A stretch of DNA of 64,000 nucleotides from Tanypteryx hageni (GCA_028673005.1 CM054120.1:62928057-62992056); one strand, 5' to 3'. Positions 21,505-33,189 are shown, numbered from the stretch's first letter. Made by a program: numbers and translations. Notes: generated by a model not told the origin, from the sequence alone.

Positions 21505-21797
21505 AGACGTAGCTAGCCTCCCAACGTTGGTGGAGAGGTAGCATGATTGTAAAAATATTTGGAGGCGCACACCAAAAGTTTAAAAAATACAATAAAAATA
21601 ATAAGAATTTTTTAAAGGTATTTTTACTGCACTGGTCACACTAATGGAAGATAATTATTTATTAAGAATAAAAACATGAAATAGGTACTTTACTAATTCA
21701 TTAAAAAAATATATATTTAGTATTCATCAGGTTGACCAATGGGGGCCGATGACTTTGTGGATAAGGGCCCCCAGGCCTCCCATAGTTACGTCCCTGA
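21505..21797. mobile_element. Probable hAT-type MITE
   Basis: The left end TAGAGACGTAGCTAGCCTCC and the reverse complement of the right end, CAGGGACGTAACTATGGGAG, form inverted termini. Flanking 8-mers agree at only about 5 of 8 positions. The interior is non-coding. Confidence 0.45.
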
Positions 21798-22033
21798 TTC
21801 GTAGTAATGGAATCGTGAGTTTATACAGGTTCATCTTTTCTACATTTAAGCACAACTGTTTGGGATCGATTTCGTTTCATGCTCTCAGAGAGATTCGAGA
21901 GCACTACACCGTGTCTCGTGCTCCCTATCATCTTCCATTCCTCTAGCGTATGAGTCTCCTCTTGCGCATCTCGAATTTTGGTTTTAAAAGTTTGATTGTG
22001 ATTTTACTTAACTAAATTCTCTATAACTGAGAG

Positions 22034-22530
22034 CAGTGGCGGATTTACGCCTCCTGGGGCCCCTGGCGTTAAAGATTTGCTGGAGCCCCTGGCCCTTAGC
22101 AGTCGGGGGCCCTGCAATCTTTATATATTGTAAAACAGCTCCTAACGGCCACCCTATTTTGTGACACCTCTTAACGATCTATTTTCTATGGAATCATAGA
22201 GAGGTTCCACTAATTTTGAAATTGAGACATTTAATATTTCTGAGATTATATACACGAACATTTTTTTGGGGCCCCTTACTTCAAAGGACCCCTGTCGCGC
22301 GCCAAGTGCGACCCCTCCTTAAATCCGCCACCGAGTGTGAGGGAAAATTTCAAGAATTAGGGTAACTGAGCGGTAGGAAAATCTTGCCTTTTTCCCCATT
22401 TTCGCGGACACACAGAAACCCAATTTTTCGCGTAACCCGAGTTGAGAAGCACTGCCATACGTCACGGGACCCCATACTTCATGGGGCCCCTGGCGCGTGC
22501 CATGTGCGACCCCCCCTAAATCCTCCACTG
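22034..22530. mobile_element. hAT-type element with a duplicated right end
   Basis: The left end is CAGTGGCGGATTTACGCCTC and the right end is ..CCTAAATCCTCCACTG. The flanks ACTGAGAG (22026-22033) and ACTGAGAA (22531-22538) are an 8-bp duplication with one mismatch. A second right end (GTGCGACCCCTCCTTAAATC CGCCAC, ending about 22334) lies inside, so the right terminus occurs twice in the same direction. There is no ORF. Confidence 0.7.
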
Positions 22531-22940
22531 ACTGAGAATGGATTGGTCATGAATTCCCCATTCACACCGTTTAATATAAATACTTTAATACCTTCAAAAC
22601 TTGGCGCCATTTCAGTGCAATCTAACGACACCAGCACATCAGAGCAAACTACTTAAGCCACCTACTTTGCATGCGTGAGTACGGCTACGAAGAAAATTTG
22701 TCCAAGTTTTCATATCGAAAAGGTTGCCTACGATCATAAATGCAAGAATCTGTCGTTACAATTTTTGTCACAGCAGCGCTACTGAGGCATTCGGTAGTGT
22801 GGTGAATTTTTTAATCTTGAAACTATTATTTTCTTGAATTTCAAGGTTTCGTGTGGTTTCGTGTGCTTTCAAACTCAAGGGCAACGAAAGTGACCGTAGT
22901 CGTCTCACCGTGGAAAGTGATATTTTACTCTTCTTTCAAA

Positions 22941-23053
22941 ATGGGTGGTAAATATTCCTCAATGGATCCTATGGACATTAATGTGCCAGAATTAAAAGCG
23001 ATGTTAGAGAGAGATTCATATCTTAAGCCTTACGAAAAAGAAATACGTCGCCG
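22941..23053 (+). CDS. GBE1: GBE1 exon 1: start of glycogen branching enzyme
   Basis: The gene encodes 1,4-alpha-glucan branching enzyme (EC 2.4.1.18, GH13), a cytosolic enzyme that cuts alpha-1,4 chains and rejoins them as alpha-1,6 branches in glycogen. The ATG at 22941 sits in TCAAAATGG, a good insect start context. Residues 1-38 begin MGGKYSSMDPMDINVPELKA and continue MLERDSYLKPYEKEIRRR, matching the animal N-terminus (human [24 protein letters not shown]). The donor is GTAAGT. Eleven exons in the window give about 525 of roughly 700 residues with no frameshift. An in-frame upstream ATG at 22851 would add 30 residues unlike the family. Confidence 0.94.
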
Positions 23054-23269
23054 GTAAGTTCTGATTATATAATAAACATATTTAAGGTATATTTTTACAC
23101 AGATTTTCTTGTCAGGGGTTATAGCTCAAATAATGTTTAAAGATGCGATAAACAAAACTATGTTACGGGCCTTAGTTGTCACTTAAGATTTTAGTTTTTG
23201 TTTTAGTTATAAAAACTAATCTGCATTGTTATATTCTAAATGATTTGTTACTTATGAATCGTTTTTCAG

Positions 23270-23439
23270 CTATGCTTGTTACAAGGATTATGTTGAGAAA
23301 GTTACGGAACATGAAGGAGAGTTAGAAAAGTTTACAGAAGGGTACAAGTATTACGGATTTCATGTTAATGACGACAATTCGGTAACTGCCCGGGAATGGG
23401 CTCCAGGAGCAGAACAACTATATCTTACTGGAGATTTCA
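23270..23439 (+). CDS. GBE1: GBE1 exon 2: start of CBM48 domain
   Basis: Residues 38-95, acceptor TTTTTCAG, donor GTGAGT. It encodes ..EKFTEGYKYYGFHVNDDNS, then VTAREWAPGAEQLYLTGDF. This is the N-terminal carbohydrate-binding module (human [32 protein letters not shown]). The intron before it is only 216 bp. Confidence 0.94.
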
Positions 23440-24695
23440 GTGAGTATCGTACTATCATTCATAATGAGATTGCTCTTAGTGTGATTACTGCGTAACTACA
23501 GAAAGAATGGGCGATATCAATAAATTCTGTTATCGCAAATCAAATAACAAAATGGGCAAACATCAACATCTTTTAGTTCCATTTGCATGAATTTCCTATC
23601 AATTAAGCTATAATAATACGATTTGACCACAACCGCGGGATGAGTCGAGCCAAGATATTTTTTACCGTCAACCTTGACCTTTACTGTTCAAAGTTTCCGT
23701 CTATGAATATCTCCCAGCGACAAATAAGCGAGGTGTTACTTGGAAATTAAGTGTAAATCCAAATCGTCATATTTAAATATTGAAATGAATGTAATTATAG
23801 CCGCGTAGTTTAATATCCTAAGTATTTCATATAGTTGCTAAACTTTAGTAAATGTTGTTACTGGGTAATTTTCATTCCGATATTCTATATTATGCGAAAT
23901 ATCCTAAGCGATTAATTTTTAGATCCGTCTATATTAATATGAAGTGTCTGGAAGAACACTTTCGTGTAGAAAAATGGGTATATTTGTATTAAGCATCCAA
24001 TTCTATAAATTTGGTTAGTTGCAGATTACAGCTATATCTCCAGTTGTATGAAAGTCATTCTAAGTTCTACATGATTTTTTATTACAAAAATATAACTCAA
24101 GACCTTTTAATGGCATTTAAAAACTTAGTAAAAGTTTTGTGGATATTTTTTTGCTTTGATCTGTACTAGTGGATTGTTATCCTTAACCTGATTAATATAT
24201 TGTTTAAAAATGTATGCATTATTTTGAGGTAACTTGATTATAAAAAGTGGCGATAATTGTTTGTTGCGTTTGAAAAACGTATATAATAATCGATTACCTA
24301 TATTTGATGCATCAATTAGTGCAGCTTGAATTGTAGATTTTTTTACATGAAGAAGATGAGATGTCTGAGAATACCTTGAAGTTTAATTTATCTGTGGATT
24401 ATTTTTCCTCTGATTATTTAAAACGTTTAATAGTACAAATTTGCCTTAAATATTGTTTTAATGGGTATGAATCTTCCAGATCTTTAAATTTTGTAATACC
24501 ATGCCTCAGTGGCAGATTTGGAAATTTTCTGCCCCTACGACAAATTATTTTTCTGCCCCCTCTTTGGCACTTTTGTCGCAAAAAATCTCTCATGTATATG
24601 GTTTTTCTACATTATAGCAAGTTTAAGTTATAATTATTCATATTCAATATTGATATAAGTTTTAAGACTAGTATTAAATGTTATATTTTTTTTAG

Positions 24696-24811
24696 ATGGC
24701 TGGAATCGCCAGAGCCACCCTTTCACAAAACTCCCATATGGAAAGTGGGAAATTCATGTGCCAACTCGTTCAGATGGATCTTGCCCTATAAATCATTTAT
24801 CTCAAATAAAG
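24696..24811 (+). CDS. GBE1: GBE1 exon 3: CBM48 continued (NGWNRQSHPFTKL)
   Basis: Residues 95-133, acceptor TTTTTTTTAG, donor GTAAGG. The split codon restores the CBM48 signature TGDFNGWN, followed by KLPYGKWEIHVPTRSDGSCP and INHLSQIK. A SINE begins about 32 bp downstream of the donor, and the intron that follows is 10.6 kb. Confidence 0.94.
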
Positions 24812-24842
24812 GTAAGGGGATTTGTGAAATTTATTTTTATTT

Positions 24843-25143
24843 TTGGGGTGGCGGAGTGGTTAGTGTTAGCCTTCCATGCAGCGGTCCCAGGTTCGAATCC
24901 GGCGTAGGTCAGATTTTTCAACCTGGGATCGTCCCATTCATTACTTGTGTGGTTTGAGGAGGCCACCCAAGTCAGCGCTTTGTTCTTTGGAAGGGACATG
25001 AAGCAGTTGGCCCCCTTGGTGCTCTTCATAAAGAGTAGGCTAATGCCAGCACTGGGTTTCCTTCCTCCCTTGTGTATGGAAGGAGTTATGGTTTTAATAA
25101 TCCAAGAGGTTGATCAGCCATAAATACAAACCAACAACAACAT
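24843..25143 (+). mobile_element. tRNA-headed SINE, copy 2, best preserved head
   Basis: The head GGGTGGCGGAGTGGTTAGTG (box-A-like) and GGTTCGAATCC (box-B consensus) lie about 40 nt apart, as in a tRNA gene. The shared body follows (CAACCTGGGATCGTCCCAT, TGTGGTTTGAGGAGGCCACC, GCAGTTGGCCCCCTTGGTGC, AGAGTAGGCTAATGCCAGC), and then the tail AAACCAACAACAACA. It starts 32 bp after the GBE1 exon 3 donor, in the gene's sense direction. Confidence 0.85.
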
Positions 25144-26225
25144 TTTCGTCTTATATCAGTGTCATATATGTACGTTGTCAATAGCAAAGGAATAGGTGGT
25201 GTTTTCAAGAAAATTTACATTTGGAGCACAGTAATTTATATCTCCAGGGCAGTTGGACTTAAGCCCTGGGATGCAAAAGGGATACATACAATCTCTTTCA
25301 CACCCCAGAGCTATAACCCGGCTGCCCTAGCGAGAATGTGAAGGCCTTGAAAAAATGAAGCATAGAAGCTGGCACAATACTGGCTATGCCACTGAGCGAG
25401 TGACATGTATCAGAAAATTTTCCATTGGATCCAAAATTCTCTGAGGAAAATGTGCAACTTGTTTGCTATTTGAGTGTGCCATTCAGGACTGTGCTGATAG
25501 GTGAGGGGATGAAGCAACCGCCACAGATGCCTCGGGAAAGGGGCACCAAAATAAAGACTATAACAAAAAACTTTCCATACACATTTGTAATTTTTAAAAT
25601 GTTTATTCCAATACACCTTTTTCAACAATGTTCAAAGAACAGTTGTTTAAGTGTTAATATTTAGTTGACCTTAGGCTGCGTGGTAGCACTATTTTGCCGA
25701 AATTTCTGAATGTGCACTTGCATATTATAACACTTACAGTGGCGGAACTAGGCCCGGTCTGCTACCTACTTGATATTCTATAATTAGTAGCTAATGAAAT
25801 AGCTGTGAGAATCATTACCCATATCATTTACATGCATCTGGCACCATGGCATCCGGAAACAGTGTGTGCCTAAAACGTACTTTCAGATATCGTCAGCAAT
25901 GATATTTTTCAAGTTTTCATGGTCAGGATCATGGCACTCATGCGGACAGCATTGTTGCCATTGGACTGGCAGTGTGTGTGTGGCATCTGTCAACGGCAAT
26001 ATGGTCACTATTTGGATACGGGACGGCTGATGCGTGGACGTGTAAATGCTCATGTCGGCACTGGTAACCCATGGGCCCTTATTTGCCGTCAATGGTCCTT
26101 CCAATTCAATCATATGTAGCAACAAGGCAACATTATTTCAAGGTTAAACATTAATTTTAATCCTTAGGGAGCTTTTATACCAAGGTGACTCATGACGCTG
26201 ATTTGATTTTGATATGACTTCTTAA

Positions 26226-28021
26226 CCCTTAATTAGTCGCGTGGGGTCAATATGACCCCAAGCAATGTTTTTTCGTCAATATCTAAAGAAGTGTATTAAC
26301 AATCTAACTCAAACTTGTTCTACCTTCAAAACTGACATTCTAGAAGAGAAATTTGCATTTTTGTTTTTTTATTAATTTGTTATTTTTGATATTTTTATAT
26401 TTATATATATAGTATTAATATTGTAAATATTGAGAAAATTAAACTATTTTAATGTGCTATTTTGGTGTGTATCCATTTGTTATGTATATATGAGGTTAAA
26501 AAAGTTGCTTTTATTTTGACATCTCTCTACCTGTTGCTTTTTTCTCTAGAAGGGTTAAACGCAATACAGATTATTATTATCATATCAGAAATACAAATAA
26601 TTTTCCTGATAAGCAGTATTTCATTGTTTTAACACTAGTTCTCTTATGATACATTTCTACTTCACTAATTTTCACTATAGGTTGGTTACCCCTCTTCCTC
26701 CCATCTCTCCCCCCCCCTCTCCCCCATCCAATGTACCCTTTTCCCTCTTTTCGGAATTCTCCTGGTGTTTTCTTACTTCGGCCGCACACATGCAACCGTT
26801 TTCTTCCCATAGTTTTCTACCTGCAATAAAAGTCACATACAAACGCACGTGGTCTCTCTAAAAGAAAGCTGTTTGCCGTTTATTACCGCTCACCCTTTTT
26901 AGCACGAGTTTCTCCCTTATTTTTCGGAATAAGCACGAACACGAATGAGATCGGCAATCTTCAAAGTTTTTGGATCTCCTACCGGTCGCATGACGGTCAC
27001 GGTTGGGACGTTTTATACCAAAATATGAAAATCCTATTTTCAATGGGGTTTCTATGGAGAAGTCCCAAGTACGTTCACACTTATAGGGGAGGACGCAGTT
27101 GGACCTCGGCACGAACCCCTTGGGTCGCTCGAGGAGACAACTTTTGTCCCAATCCCCATCGAGGGCAATCCTCGGCGACAGCAGAAGTGAGCTTGAATCT
27201 TTCTGCTAGTTGGGGGCAGCCATAAACTACTTCATGCTGTAGGTGGGGGCCGGAAAGCGACCGTGCCGCGACCGATGTCTAACCCACAAGTGTGAGTGAT
27301 CTCCGCAAAAATAGTCCTATCCCTAATAAAGCCCTCAACGCGACCTTCATGCGACAATGCAACAAAAGGTGGCGTAGATATATGCGATCAGCTCTGCGCT
27401 GCTTATAATGTTGGCAGAAGAACGAAAAGATGGCCGTTAGCTGTGTTTTTTCATTTGTTGAACGTTTCTGCCATAAATGCCTTTATTGTTTATAAACAAA
27501 ACGTTCAAATTGAAATGACAAGGCGAAATTTCTTGAAATCATTATCGAAGGAATTAATAAAGGATCTACAGATTTTGAGGTCTCAGAGTCAGTTTATATC
27601 TAGGCATCTCCGAAAGCGCATATGCACTCAACAGGGACTTGGGGAGGAAGGTCCATCACCGGGATCGGGACTATCAAGAGGAAGATGCGAAGATTGCCCA
27701 AGAAATATAGACAGTAAAGTGTCCACTAGATGTGGAAATTGTGGAGCTTTTACTTACAAAGACCATATGATAATGAAGTGCATTGAATGTGGGGAGAGGG
27801 AAATTGATTAGAAAATACAAAAAAATATTTTAATTTATTTTAATCAATGTTTATTGTAAAAACTATTAATAAATAGTTGTATTATAATGTAAGATTGATT
27901 TTATTTCCAGTAAAATATAAATAAATTAATATATTATTGCTTATCTTTAGAAATCATTTTGGGGTCATATTGACCCCACGCGACTAATTACGGAACTTTT
28001 TTTCACACGACTAACTAAGGG
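26226..28021 (+). mobile_element. piggyBac-type element, 1.80 kb, TTAA-flanked, with foreign-looking interior
   Basis: TTAA at 26222-26225 and 28022-28025. The left end CCCTTAATTAGTCGCGTGGG GTCAATATGACCCC and the reverse complement of the right end share CCCTTA.TTAGTCG and TTAGTCGCGTGGGGTCAATA TGACCCC. The right end has an extra 26-nt partial repeat. Only the C-terminal part of a transposase remains. About 26870-27300 is markedly more GC-rich than its surroundings and unlike transposase sequence. Confidence 0.85.
27335..27811 (+). pseudogene. C-terminal piggyBac transposase fragment
   Basis: The reading is CDNATKGGVDICDQLCAAYN, GRRTKRWPLAVFFHLLNVSA, RRNFLKSLSKELI, then a Cys-rich finger CEDCPRNIDSKVSTRCGNCG and MKCIECGE, stop at 27809-27811. 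NATKGGVD holds the third catalytic Asp; the first two and the N-terminus are gone. The open frame extends upstream to 27296, but the family similarity begins only near 27335. This copy differs from the transposase at 3.5-5.2 kb. Confidence 0.85.
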
Positions 28022-29015
28022 TTAAGGCAGTAGAAAGTCATCATCCCCTGAGCTTGCATTCCATAGTGATTCAATTTTGGCATGATGCGATATTTAATTC
28101 GCACCAGTATGAAAGATGTGTTGATGATTCGCTAGAAATTTGCTAACCAAAGATCAACAAAGTTCAGGTAAACAAATACATTTGCACAAGTATTGCCAAC
28201 ATTCTTTTACTTTAATTCTCTGTGAAGGTACATATGTTCAGTCATAAAACACATAAATATGTATAGTTTTAACTCTTGAGTTGACCCATCACATCGCCAC
28301 AATGTTGCCATCAACCTGGTATGAAAGGTTACATTTAAGAAGTATGTGCTATCGTAAAGCAACTGAAGTTGCCCTCTTGTCAAAATTAAATCATCATCAC
28401 CAGTCACCTTGTTATAAAACCCTCCTTTGAGTACCAGTGTCTAATATATTGACTCTCCATATATCTATTAAAATATCTATGGCTGTTTTGATAAATTTGA
28501 GCAGGAGTTCTCAACCTTTATGCTGCAATGGAACCCTTATTTGAAAATGTATTTGCTGTGGAAACCTATCATACATATATATAAATATACACAAGAGAAA
28601 CAAATGTATTATATAATTATTAGTTGAAATTGAAACATAACATCAGATTAAACTCATTTAATTATGTTATTTATAGTAATGTATATCTGTTTTAACTTGT
28701 AGCACAATAATTGACAATTATAAAAACAAAATTCCCAAATATATGTTACATAGGCTTTAAACGCTTCCCTGACGAATATATTTCACTTTATAGGGCCAAA
28801 AAAGTCATATTTGTGTATTTCGGTTTTGGAAACATCACAGGGTGACAATTAAGAAAATGCATTCATTTTTTAATAATAAGTTTTATTAACAATTTTATTG
28901 AACTTTAAAATATGCATATTATTGGAAAAATTTCAAAGGATTTTACCTCAATTCTTATTTCAAAACTAACATTTCTTTTGCACTAAGTATGTAATTGAGA
29001 AAATAAATTATGTAT

Positions 29016-29016
29016 A

Positions 29017-29066
<50 letters not shown>
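29016..29066. repeat. (TA)n microsatellite
   Basis: An uninterrupted TA tract of about 50 bp directly abuts the palindrome-rich element on its right. It may be the TA-type target of that insertion. Confidence 0.9.
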
Positions 29067-29068
<2 letters not shown>

Positions 29069-29690
29069 TAAAGGTACATAATTGGGAAATGTGTACATTT
29101 ACTGGTAAATGTGCACATTTACCACCAAGCTTGGTAAATGTAAGTTTAAGTTTCCAGACATACGTATTATCTGCACATTTCCCGGTAAATGTGCACTTTT
29201 ACTGATGTGCCTTGGTAAATGTGGAAATAAGTATGAATGAGAAATGCTACACTTTAATAATTACTTTAATTTATTACAAAAATCATCGAGGGTTCAACTC
29301 CACTGGTATATATTAAGATGAATGCTTCCCAACCCGAGAACACATTGAACGTGAGGAGGAACCAAAAACACTTCAACTAACCTACCCAAGCCAGTGGGGC
29401 AGAGTAAAATTTTCCTTCATCTTCAAATTTAGTTTAGTTAGTTGTGCATATTTACCCGGAAATGTACACATTTACCGGACAATGCACATTTACCGTGCTT
29501 CTCAACTGCAACAGATGTTCACGACACCGGCATGTTGTGACATTTATCCACATTTACCAGTGTCTCTAGGTAAATGTGTACATTTCCCCAATCCAATCGG
29601 TAAAAGTATGTTATACTTACATTTACCAAAGTTGGTGGTAAATGTGCACATTTACCGGACTACGCACATTTACCATGACATATATACAAT
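29065..29690. mobile_element. Element built of repeated GGTAAATGT/ACATTTACC palindromes
   Basis: A perfect 20-bp palindrome, GGTAAATGTGCACATTTACC, occurs at 29104-29123 and again at 29637-29656. The sequences around these are inverted copies of each other (left ..ACCACCAAGCTTGGTAAATGTAAG, right its reverse complement). Between and outside them lie at least ten more full or half copies, for example CACATTTCCCGGTAAATGTG near 29168 and AATGTACACATTTACCGG near 29460. The centre (29240-29440) is ordinary AT-rich non-coding DNA. Terminal inversion plus dense subterminal motifs point to a non-autonomous DNA transposon of unassigned family. Confidence 0.65.
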
Positions 29691-30005
29691 ATAAAACAGA
29701 TCTGGAGTAGCATTTGAAGCAACTGAGTTGTAAAATGTAGCACCAGCAGTGCAAATGACCATGCAAGTTCAATACCCCAATATTTAAAAAAAAAAATCGG
29801 CTCCGAGAAACTGTCTGAGAAATTCAAGTTATTTCTCTGTATGACCTCCGATGGTTGAATAATACACTTCTAGGAAGGACCGAAAAAATTCAGTTGTGTT
29901 TCAAAAGGAAAAAAAATCAGTAGCCTGAGTATACTCGGGCTTATTAGAATGTGACCCTCACCTCAATCTTAGTATACTTGGTTGAGTCAGGGAAGGGGTT
30001 AATAG

Positions 30006-31097
30006 AAATATTGGTTAAAAGTGGATAAAGGGGGACCTTGCGGCGGTCAATCCCCTGGACCGTCATGAGCCGACATGACACCATTATGTTGTCATTCCAA
30101 CTACAACTGGGTTGGGTATCATGTCACCTTGTGATATATAAGAGCGTTTAAATGTGGCAGAAACCATGGGAAACAAACTCACTGGGTTGGTACCTTGGAG
30201 CAAAAAATATCAACTTCCTTAATATTTGCCATAGAAAGCTGTTTAAAAGATGTGCATAGTCGAGAAACTACGTACAGTGTTAAACAGAGATGCATTCTCA
30301 TCAGAAATGCATTAAAAAGTTTTGATTAATTTATGTTTAACTCTTAACCCAACATCTGAAAATTTTCGACATTATTAGACGTATAGGTCTGTGGGACCGC
30401 CATATGGATTTAGAAGGCATATTAAAAAAATACAAGTACATTGTACATTTTTATAAATTTTATTTGAATTGTCTTTATATTTTTCACACTCAAGAAAATG
30501 AAAAACATGACTTAATATATTACAAATACAAAATGAAATCATGGAATATTTTATGTAATCACATAAGCTTCTAACTGAGATGTTCTATATGAATTTATGA
30601 TAGCGTAAATAGTATGACCAACTTAATAGTGCATTATTAACAACATATTTTACTATGAAATATAAAAATGTAGTTCATACAGTGTCCACTGTTTCGTGAA
30701 ATAAGTTGTCAATAAATCTAGTTCATGTTCATAGTGGTCTGAGTGTATGCGAGAAAAATCACAAGTAGCGTCAGAGACCTGCGCAGCAAACATCAACTCA
30801 CTACGGTATCCCACTGGCAACTGAACTTACTCAAGCTAGTGAGACGGTGGTGGCGCCACCGAGGACAATAGTACCAATACAACATAATGAAATTATTGAC
30901 CCAGTCTGACGGACCAATATGTTGGGTTAAGGATTAATCATCCCTGCAGTCAGGGGATACCCCACTGGGAAGGGTGAGCTCGGGTGTCGAGGAAGAATTC
31001 GCATAGCTGAGGACTTGAGGTATTTCGCACGCTAATGATGGTCCAAGGGATTGACCGCTGCAAGGTCCCCCTGTATCTACTTTTAACCAAAATATTT
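30006..31097. mobile_element. Long-TIR DNA element split by a piggyBac MITE
   Basis: The left ~60 bp (AAATATTGGTTAAAAGTGGA TAAAGGGGGACC.., GGTCAATCCCCTGGACCGTC) recur inverted at 31036-31097 with few mismatches. Removing the nested insertion at 30348-30926 leaves an element of about 510 bp. I could not fix its target duplication and saw no ORF. Confidence 0.72.
30348..30926. mobile_element. piggyBac-type MITE, 579 bp, TTAA-flanked
   Basis: TTAA at 30344-30347 and 30927-30930 flank termini CCCAACAT.. and ..ATGTTGGG, a perfect 8-bp inverted repeat. The inner sequences also mirror (GTCTGTGGGACCGCCATATG versus GTCTGACGGACCAATATG). It contains no transposase. It is nested within the long-TIR element, so it is the younger insertion. 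Confidence 0.78.
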
Positions 31098-31253
31098 GTT
31101 ATTTATCACTACCTCAATTCATTGGTGCTGTTTGCTGTCGAGAAACTTCTTGAAATTTGTTTTTATGTGAAATATTTGTAGCCTTATATCTTGTTCAGCA
31201 TCTAGCCTAGCCCAATACTATTTTGTTTTAGTTGCACTGTACTTACGAAAATT

Positions 31254-32840
31254 CTACCTCACATAAGTATGTAGTTGCAATGGGAGACAGTTTGTAAACA
31301 GAAATTTTAGAAATTTCAGGGAACTCTTTTCTCCAGCATACTCAAAAACATTATAGCAGTGGTTTTGAAACTTTCCTTTAACACTATCAGTGCTGATAAC
31401 TATCAGCTGTTCAATTTCCTTCTCACTTAAATTTAAATTTCTCACAGATGCAGTTAAAGGATTTTGCAACCAACTACTGATGGAAAATACTTATTGTGTG
31501 CTGCAGGTCTAAATATATAAATATATCTGAGTGAACACTATTGTTGATTGGACTCTTCAGTTCTATAAACATCATGTATAGTGGAAAAACAATCAGTGAC
31601 ATTTTTCTTTATTCATGTTTCCCAGAATTCCTTTTTAGTAATATTGAATTGGTTTTCTCTCAAGCAGTTAAATTGTTATGGTTGTGCCTTGAAGATCTAA
31701 ATTCAATTCATTCAATTTCCCAAAAGCATCAACCTGATAGCTCAATATTTGTAGCCACCAAAGATCTGACAGACATGATAAATGTTTGAATGGGTTACTT
31801 GAGAAGAATATCACTAATTCTGAGCGAAGAGCAAACACATGAGCCAAAACTTTACCCCAAGTTAACCATCGCTCTTCATTGTGTATAGTAAAAACACTCT
31901 AATGTGGTGGTGTGCAGTAGGCACATTTATGGTAGGACGAGTCCATCATCGAGGCAGGACCGCCTATGGGGGAAGTGGTGTTTAGGTGTGGGCATTTGAT
32001 GTGCAAATCAAAATTCTGTTACTGCACAAAGGCTCTGACGTCGATTACCCCTTAAAGTTTTTCCTTCCCATTCTTTCCCTTCCCCTCTCATACACCTCTG
32101 CCTGCCACCTTAGAGCGAGTGAGTTATATAAGTAGTGGTGTGTAACTGCTACCCATTTCATCACACAGACAAGTAAACAGTCTTGAGTTTGTCTAGCTTT
32201 AATAAAATTAACAATTTGAACTGCCTCATCTAGTATGGCTTTCAGTGTTTCAGGTATCTTTTTCACAGCAAGCACTTCCTGATGAATTATACAGTGACTA
32301 CTTGTACATTTGGATACAACTGCTTCTACACCTGCAATAAAACCACGATGTTTGCCAGTCATTGCTTTCACATCAACTGTACACATATTCCACACAAGTC
32401 CTTTTTCCATAACTTAGAAATGAACAAGATTAAATATTTCCTTACCTGAGGTTTGTGTTTTCAATGATTTGCAAAACAGCTTATCCTCTTTGGCTTCATT
32501 TATATGTATATACCTCACAAATACTAGTAGAACAGCAATATTGATGACATCTGTCACCTTGTCGAGTTGTAAAGAAAAGCATCTACCATCTTTGATATGT
32601 TTGATTAATTCACTCTGTATGTCATAATTCATATTTAGAATTCATCTTGAAATAGTGAAATTTGAAATTGGAGCAGAATTAACTACACTTAAATACTTTT
32701 CTCCTAGCATGCATGAAACAGTGTTTTGTACACAGGGTTTTATAAGATATTCTCCAATCACATGTGCCTCACCAGAATGGGCAATATAGCTTGCTTTGTA
32801 CGATGCATGTACCTTTGTACTGTATGAAATAATCTCATGC
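31254..32840 (-). pseudogene. Relic of a ZBED5/FAM200-like hAT transposase
   Basis: Minus-strand pieces in order: TKVHASYKASYIAHSGEAHV IGEYLIKPCV (about 32720-32830), MNYDIQSELIKHIKDGRCFS LQLDKVTDV with VRYIHINEAKEDKLFCKSL (32414-32632), MTGKHRGFIAGVEAVV and SHCIIHQEVLAVKKIPETL (32045-32410), LNELNLDLQGTT (about 31690), and NLNLSEKEIEQLI..FTNCLPLQLHTYV (31254-31469). These follow the order of ZBED5-type domesticated or mobile hAT proteins (LDESTDV, MTGKHSG, THCIIHREALASKKL, LNELN..LQG). Frames are broken and the BED finger is lost. Confidence 0.8.
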
Positions 32841-33189
32841 TAAGGTAGTTTGAAATTGTTCCATTTGCATTGAAAAAACTAATAGGCTTCTAGAAAATAA
32901 GTATCGTATTATCTGATAGATAACACATGCGTCATCTATACAAAAACGTTTGGAAATTGAAAAAATGAAGGTGTGTGTTTTACAAGGAATAATATAATTT
33001 TATTTCAAATGATTTAAAGTTTTATAAAATTTGGAATAGGTATATAAGCCTTGCATAGAGTAAAATGAACCAAATACTCATTATTTCACTGTAATTCTAG
33101 AAAACACTTTGTTTTCTTCAAAATGATCTTTGAAAAATGTTGATGAGCTCGGAAAAAATAAACAAAATCTTATTGTGCACATTTAAGAA

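Noticed and set aside
24843..24920. Functional tRNA gene
   Set aside because: Boxes A and B are present but the acceptor stem does not pair and the body continues as the SINE shared with four other loci.
26691..26730. C/T-rich tract as a regulatory site
   Set aside because: Simple low-complexity sequence inside the piggyBac derivative with no other support.
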